DNA of 5,918 nucleotides from CAYTSW01 sp964440605. Its GTDB lineage: Bacteria; Planctomycetota; Phycisphaerae; Phycisphaerales; UBA1924. The stretch is taken from NCBI GenBank assembly GCA_964440605.1, contig CAYTSW010000161.1, positions 1 through 5,918 of the forward strand, given 5' to 3'. The notes beneath the pieces are model-generated. The model was not told the origin of the DNA, did not search any database, and was given only the letters and a program-made list of their open reading frames with translations. Each line of letters begins with the position of its first letter. Within the stretch, counting starts at the first letter, position 1. A program made the position numbers and the translations under genes. Below, one piece after another: positions 1 to 3,003 of the stretch.

Positions 1-13
1 CGTCCACGCATGG

Positions 14-36
14 GCACGCCTCCTTGCTCGGCGTGC
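14..36 (+). other. GC-rich hairpin, 7-bp stem
   Basis: GCACGCC at 14-20 and GGCGTGC at 30-36 are perfect reverse complements around a 9-nt loop. No T-tract follows, so it is not a classical intrinsic terminator. It may be the remnant or end structure of a transcript arriving from upstream, or chance in GC-rich DNA. Confidence 0.3.
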
Positions 37-87
37 AGAATAGCGCGGTCGGGGATGGGTTGCTTAGCGGCCTGTTAGACGAGATGT

Positions 88-140
88 TCCGCAGGTGCCG
101 ACCCCATACGGGCGGCGGCAACCGAGGCGGCGCCTGCGGA
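88..140 (+). promoter_or_regulatory. 13-bp imperfect stem-loop upstream of sigma A
   Basis: Bases 88-100 (TCCGCAGGTGCCG) and 128-140 (CGGCGCCTGCGGA) pair over 13 positions: 12 Watson-Crick pairs and one G-U. The loop is 27 nt and contains a nested CCC-ATAC-GGG mini-hairpin (103-112). It is the strongest inverted repeat I found between genes in the window. It ends about 95 nt before the sigma A start codon. No T-run follows the 3' arm, so a leader-RNA structure or protein-binding palindrome fits better than an intrinsic terminator. Function unknown; GC richness raises the chance of coincidence. Confidence 0.4.
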
Positions 141-234
141 TGGTCGTCTACGGACTCTGGAAGCGTCGGAGCCGGCCGCGAGTTCGCCAACGCTCCTCCT
201 GTGGGTCGGATATGGTGCCTGTGAGGAGATCACG

Positions 235-936
235 ATGGGAGGTTCGCCGGTCGATGGCATCTCGCTGAGCGTGACGAGCACCGGGCTGCTGCATGCACTC
301 CGGGATTCTGGCAATGCGGCGTTGTGGCAGCGATTCGATCAGCGATGGCGGCCCGTTGTGTTCGCCTTCGCGTCACGGCTGGGGCTGGGCAGGGAGGCGG
401 CAGCCGAAGCGGCGCAAGCGTCGCTAGTCAGATTCTTCGAGGCGTACAGCTCGGGCAAGTACATCCCGTCGCGAGGTCGGCTGTCGTCGTGGTTGATGAC
501 GATTTCCCGCAATGAGATCGCGTTGATGTACCGCAAGGATGGATCCCAGCCGGCGACGATCGGCGATCTTGCCGGTCGATACACCGATGACCGTGATCCC
601 CCCCACGAAGAAGTGATCGAAGAGACCTGGGAGCGTGAAGACCGCCGAGCCCTGATTCAAGCGGCGATGGTTGAGATTCGCGTGCACGCGAAGTTCGCCC
701 CCCGCACCCTTGATGCGTTCGAGATGACGGCTCTGCGCGGGATGTCCACATCCGCCGTGGCCAGCGAACTCGGGATGAGTGCCCCCGAGGTCTTCGTCGC
801 CAGGCACCGTGTGACCAAGCGGCTCAAGTCGGAAGTCGAACGGCTCGCGCAGGAAAGCGACGCGCTAGAGCGCAAGCTCATTCACTCGGCGGCGGGCGGA
901 CTGGGCACCGCGCACAGGCCTGATCGCCTGACTTAA
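235..936 (+). CDS. ECF-type RNA polymerase sigma factor (sigma A), with atypical region 2.2
   Basis: A 233-residue sigma-70 family protein of the ECF group, with only regions 2 and 4. It should bind core RNA polymerase and direct it to a small regulon. Region 2 spans about residues 30-101, including WQRF, the RLGL segment, and SRGRLSSWL followed by TI-x-R (79-92). Region 4 spans about 155-204; its helix-turn-helix is near 171-195 (STSAVASELGM, then RHRVTKRL). The start is set by GAGGAG at 223-228, 6 nt before the ATG. Residues 54-64 read EAAAEAAQASL where the downstream paralogue has EDAADIAQETL: two acidic positions have become alanine and one Asp is now Glu, in the part of region 2.2 that contacts the beta' clamp. 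The C-terminal tail after residue 205 is not conserved with the paralogue. It is probably controlled by the downstream kinases, which carry anti-sigma-like zinc motifs. Planctomycetal ECF identity is well supported; the target promoters are unknown. Confidence 0.93.
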   Translation: MGGSPVDGISLSVTSTGLLHALRDSGNAALWQRFDQRWRPVVFAFASRLGLGREAAAEAAQASLVRFFEAYSSGKYIPSRGRLSSWLMTISRNEIALMYRKDGSQPATIGDLAGRYTDDRDPPHEEVIEETWEREDRRALIQAAMVEIRVHAKFAPRTLDAFEMTALRGMSTSAVASELGMSAPEVFVARHRVTKRLKSEVERLAQESDALERKLIHSAAGGLGTAHRPDRLT

Positions 937-1008
937 AAAATTTTGATCACCGGCGCAAGACGGCACGGCCTGCGCGCATAGGCGTAGCGGGAACATGTCG
1001 CGCGTCAT

Positions 1009-1030
1009 CGCGGGTTTGGCAACACCCGTG
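1009..1030 (+). promoter_or_regulatory. Small hairpin in the sigma B leader
   Basis: Bases 1009-1015 pair with 1024-1030 (six Watson-Crick pairs plus one G-U) around an 8-nt loop. It ends 30 nt before the preferred ATG at 1061. It may be a leader structure; coincidence is possible at this GC content. Confidence 0.25.
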
Positions 1031-1045
1031 CCTGGCGCTCAAGTT

Positions 1046-1052
1046 GAGGGAA
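1046..1052 (+). promoter_or_regulatory. Ribosome binding site that sets the sigma B start
   Basis: GAGGGAA lies 8 nt before the ATG at 1061. The longer in-frame ATG at 995 has only GGGA two bases before it, too close to function well. Starting at 1061 also gives an N-terminus whose length up to the conserved region 2 Trp (residue 24) resembles that of sigma A (residue 31). Confidence 0.7.
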
Positions 1053-1060
1053 GTGACACC

Positions 1061-1711
1061 ATGGAGGAGCGTTTTTCAACGCACACTGGTTTTCTTGCGC
1101 GCATGACGGACGGCAGCGACTTCGAGACGTGGCGCCGGGTCGATCGAACCTACAGGCCGATCATCCTCGGCTTTGCACGACGGCTCGGGCTGAGTCACGA
1201 AGATGCCGCCGACATCGCGCAAGAGACTCTTTTGTGTTTTTATCGTGACTACCAGCGTGGGCGTTGGGACCGGTCGCGCGGGCGGCTCTCGTCTTGGCTG
1301 CTGACGATCGCGCGGTGTCGCGTGATGGACTTGCGCCGCAAAGTGGTCAACCGAGAGTTCCGCCTCGGGTCCACAGCGATCAGGATGCTCCCCGACGAGC
1401 CGACCATGGATCGCCTGTGGGATGAGGAACACGAGCGTGTCGTCTTGCGCAAGGCGTGGGAACGCCTCCTGGCCCACAGCAATATTGAGCAGCGCACGCT
1501 CTCCGCGTTTCAGCTGTACGCGGTCGAAGGGCGTTCGGTCCGCTGCGTCGCGCAGGAGCTGGGCATGAAGCCGCAGGATGTCTACCTGGCAAAGAACCGC
1601 GTGGCGACTCGGCTGCGTGAAGAGGTCAAGACGTTGCAGACAGAGGACGAAGTGCCGGCCGCGGCCGGCGCCGCAGAGGGCGTCGCCTTGAACACCCACC
1701 ATGACCGCTGA
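1061..1711 (+). CDS. ECF-type RNA polymerase sigma factor (sigma B)
   Basis: A 216-residue ECF sigma factor with regions 2 and 4 only. Region 2 covers about residues 22-94: Trp24, RRLGL (40-44), the acidic EDAADIAQETL (47-57) of region 2.2, and SRGRLSSWLLTIAR (72-85). Region 4 covers about 143-192, with the helix-turn-helix around 159-185 (VAQELGM, then KNRVATRLREEV). It is a paralogue of sigma A: about 34 of 74 region 2 residues and 23 of 51 region 4 residues are identical by eye. Unlike sigma A it keeps the canonical acidic region 2.2, so it should bind core polymerase without modification. An upstream in-frame ATG at 995 would add 22 residues, but the ribosome binding site favours 1061. 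Its stop is 15 bp before the kinase 1 start, which implies co-transcription and makes kinase 1 its likeliest regulator. A free C-terminal tail (about 193-216) is Ala/Glu-rich. Confidence 0.94.
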   Translation: MEERFSTHTGFLARMTDGSDFETWRRVDRTYRPIILGFARRLGLSHEDAADIAQETLLCFYRDYQRGRWDRSRGRLSSWLLTIARCRVMDLRRKVVNREFRLGSTAIRMLPDEPTMDRLWDEEHERVVLRKAWERLLAHSNIEQRTLSAFQLYAVEGRSVRCVAQELGMKPQDVYLAKNRVATRLREEVKTLQTEDEVPAAAGAAEGVALNTHHDR

Positions 1712-1726
1712 AGTCAGGAGGCTACG

Positions 1727-2929
1727 ATGCCACACCTAGCGGACGGTGCATCACACAATAACTGTGAGTTACCGGATTGCCCTTCATCGGACGTGCTCGA
1801 GTTGGTCGCGACAGGCGTGCTCGCGGACAAGCGCGTCACCGATCACGCAGCAAGGTGTGCCGCCTGCCGGGCAACGCTCGACGAGCTGCGCGATCTTGAT
1901 GCGCTCGTGGTGAAGCTTGGCCCGGCGCTCCGGGATGACCCCACTCAGCCCTGCTTCCCGCGGCCGGGAGATTCAGAGAGTGGCTTTCGAATCGGCCGCG
2001 AACTCGGTCGAGGTGGACAGTCTTGTGTCTTCGCGGCGGTGCGTGAGTCCACCGGGGACGACGTAGTGCTCAAGTTTCTCAAGGCGGGTCACTTCGCGAC
2101 TGACGAACACCGTCGTCGCCGCGAGCGCGAACTACGGGCGCTGGCGTCGATCGACGATGCCGCCGTGGTCCGCCTCGTCGGGCACGGTGAGACATCGGGA
2201 GGGCTGCTGTTCACCGCGCTCGAGCGCGTCCACGGCGAGACCATCACGCTCCATCGCGCGTGGCGTCACTCGCGCGCACGTCTAGCGGATCCTCGACTAC
2301 TCTCGGCATTTCTCCGCCGTTTCGATGATCTGCCTCGAGCCTTGGGAGTGGTGCACGACGCGGGCCTGATCCACCGCGATCTCAAGCCGCAGAACATCCT
2401 CGTCGATCAGCAAGGCCAGATAAAGATCATCGATTTCGGCTTATCGAAATCGATGACAACCTCGGGTGCCCTGGGGCATTCAGCGCAATCGCTGACTGAT
2501 GAAGGGGCATTTTTGGGGACGCTGCGGTATGCGGCGCCGGAACAGTTCGATCCGCGCATCGGCGCGGTCGGCCCCCCGACCGATGTCTATGCGATCGCGT
2601 TGCTCATGATTGAACTGCTGACCGGTCAAGAGCCCTTCGCGGACGTGCGCACAGCACCCGCGCTCGTCAATCGCCTGGCGCGCAACGCCGGTCTTCGCTC
2701 GGACGCACTCAGCGTGATTCCCCGCCCCCTGCATGGGCTGATCCGCAAGGCGACATCACGCAATCCCGCGAGGCGACATCAGAGCGCGCGCCGTTTTCGC
2801 GCGGACCTGCACCGAGTCATCCGCAGACTCGAGGCAACTCCTGTGCATAGCCGGGGATATGTGGGCTCGGTCCGTCGGGTCTTGAGCGGTCTGAATCGTG
2901 TGTCAGTTGTGTTACGAAGTGCTTTCTGA
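1727..2929 (+). CDS. Soluble Ser/Thr protein kinase with N-terminal anti-sigma-like zinc motif (kinase 1)
   Basis: A 400-residue Hanks-type kinase that should transfer ATP phosphate to Ser/Thr of partner proteins. Residues 1-54 hold a zinc-binding signature, H40-x3-C44-x2-C47, with Cys13 (26 residues before His40) or Cys18 as the fourth ligand. This is the layout of ZAS/zf-HC2 anti-sigma domains. The catalytic domain runs from about 87 to 365: glycine loop GRGGQSCV (94-101), Lys116, helix C Glu135, catalytic loop HRDLKPQN (216-223), DFG (236-238), GTLRYAAPEQ (264-273). All key catalytic residues are present. There is no transmembrane segment and no sensor domain. The last 27 residues (374-400) have five Arg, no acidic residue and regularly spaced hydrophobics, which could form an amphipathic helix. 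AGGAGG at 1716-1721 sits 5 nt before the ATG, an excellent ribosome binding site. Its position next to sigma B suggests it binds and/or phosphorylates that factor; this is inference. Confidence 0.96.
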   Translation: MPHLADGASHNNCELPDCPSSDVLELVATGVLADKRVTDHAARCAACRATLDELRDLDALVVKLGPALRDDPTQPCFPRPGDSESGFRIGRELGRGGQSCVFAAVRESTGDDVVLKFLKAGHFATDEHRRRRERELRALASIDDAAVVRLVGHGETSGGLLFTALERVHGETITLHRAWRHSRARLADPRLLSAFLRRFDDLPRALGVVHDAGLIHRDLKPQNILVDQQGQIKIIDFGLSKSMTTSGALGHSAQSLTDEGAFLGTLRYAAPEQFDPRIGAVGPPTDVYAIALLMIELLTGQEPFADVRTAPALVNRLARNAGLRSDALSVIPRPLHGLIRKATSRNPARRHQSARRFRADLHRVIRRLEATPVHSRGYVGSVRRVLSGLNRVSVVLRSAF

Positions 2930-2973
2930 CATCGCACTGTCTCGGAAGTGAGTAGCCTCAAGCGACGAGGTGG

Positions 2974-2991
2974 TCTGTCCAAGCCGACAGA
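2974..2991 (+). promoter_or_regulatory. Hairpin partly covering the kinase 2 ribosome binding site
   Basis: TCTGTC (2974-2979) and GACAGA (2986-2991) form a perfect 6-bp stem with a 6-nt loop. The 3' arm takes in the first three bases of AGAGGA (2989-2994), the ribosome binding site 9 nt upstream of the ATG at 3004. If formed in mRNA it would reduce translation of kinase 2 relative to the upstream genes. It is short, so stability is modest and the regulatory role is a guess. Confidence 0.3.
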
Positions 2992-3003
2992 GGATAGTCG
3001 CTG

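Larger units (their letters stand above)
1..234. other. Upstream region without a supported gene; probable leader/control region of sigma A
   Basis: No reading frame here looks like a protein. Forward frame 3 is open from the window edge to a TGA at 222-224, but its translation is Gly-rich and low in complexity. A hand count gives about 64% GC at second codon positions, too high for a normal coding frame. The stretch contains two inverted repeats, listed separately, and ends in the ribosome binding site of the first sigma gene, GAGGAG at 223-228. I looked for -35/-10 pairs of the housekeeping and ECF (GGAAC/CGTC) types and found none with acceptable spacing, so no promoter is called. The tail of an unrelated upstream gene outside the window cannot be excluded. 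Confidence 0.5.
935..1060 (+). other. Intergenic gap between the two sigma genes, with AT-rich patch
   Basis: The gap starts with AAAAAATTTT (935-944), overlapping the TAA stop of sigma A; this is the most AT-rich spot in an otherwise GC-rich window. It could act as an UP-like or bent element for a separate sigma B promoter, but I see no convincing -35/-10 pair. A short inverted repeat, GCGCA 953-957 with TGCGC 971-975, is too weak to interpret. The 124-bp spacing leaves open whether sigma A and sigma B are co-transcribed. Confidence 0.35.

Noticed and set aside
3..224. Possible 3' end of an upstream + strand gene (frame 3)
   Set aside because: Open to the window edge, and its GC at third positions looks acceptable (about 76%). 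However, second-position GC is about 64%, the product is Gly-rich and low in complexity, and no motif is seen.
75..314. - strand frame of 79 codons overlapping the sigma A start
   Set aside because: It overlaps the well-supported start of sigma A, the product is Ser/Ala/Arg-rich, and no motif is visible.
915..944. Intrinsic terminator after sigma A (CAGGC/GCCTG stem, then A6T4)
   Set aside because: The stem is only 5 bp, lies inside the coding end, and the T-run is four bases placed more than 10 nt after the stem.
995..1060. 22-residue N-terminal extension of sigma B from the ATG at 995
   Set aside because: Poor ribosome binding site spacing, no similarity to the sigma A N-terminus, and a good ribosome binding site exists before 1061.
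1076..1735. - strand open frame (219 codons) opposite sigma B
   Set aside because: Antisense to a well-supported sigma factor, with no family motif or ribosome binding site context; a shadow frame.
2930..3003. Remnant of a lost membrane/sensor part of kinase 1 after its stop codon
   Set aside because: The 74-bp gap shows no transmembrane-like or propeller-like coding in any frame, so there is no evidence of a recent frameshift or truncation.
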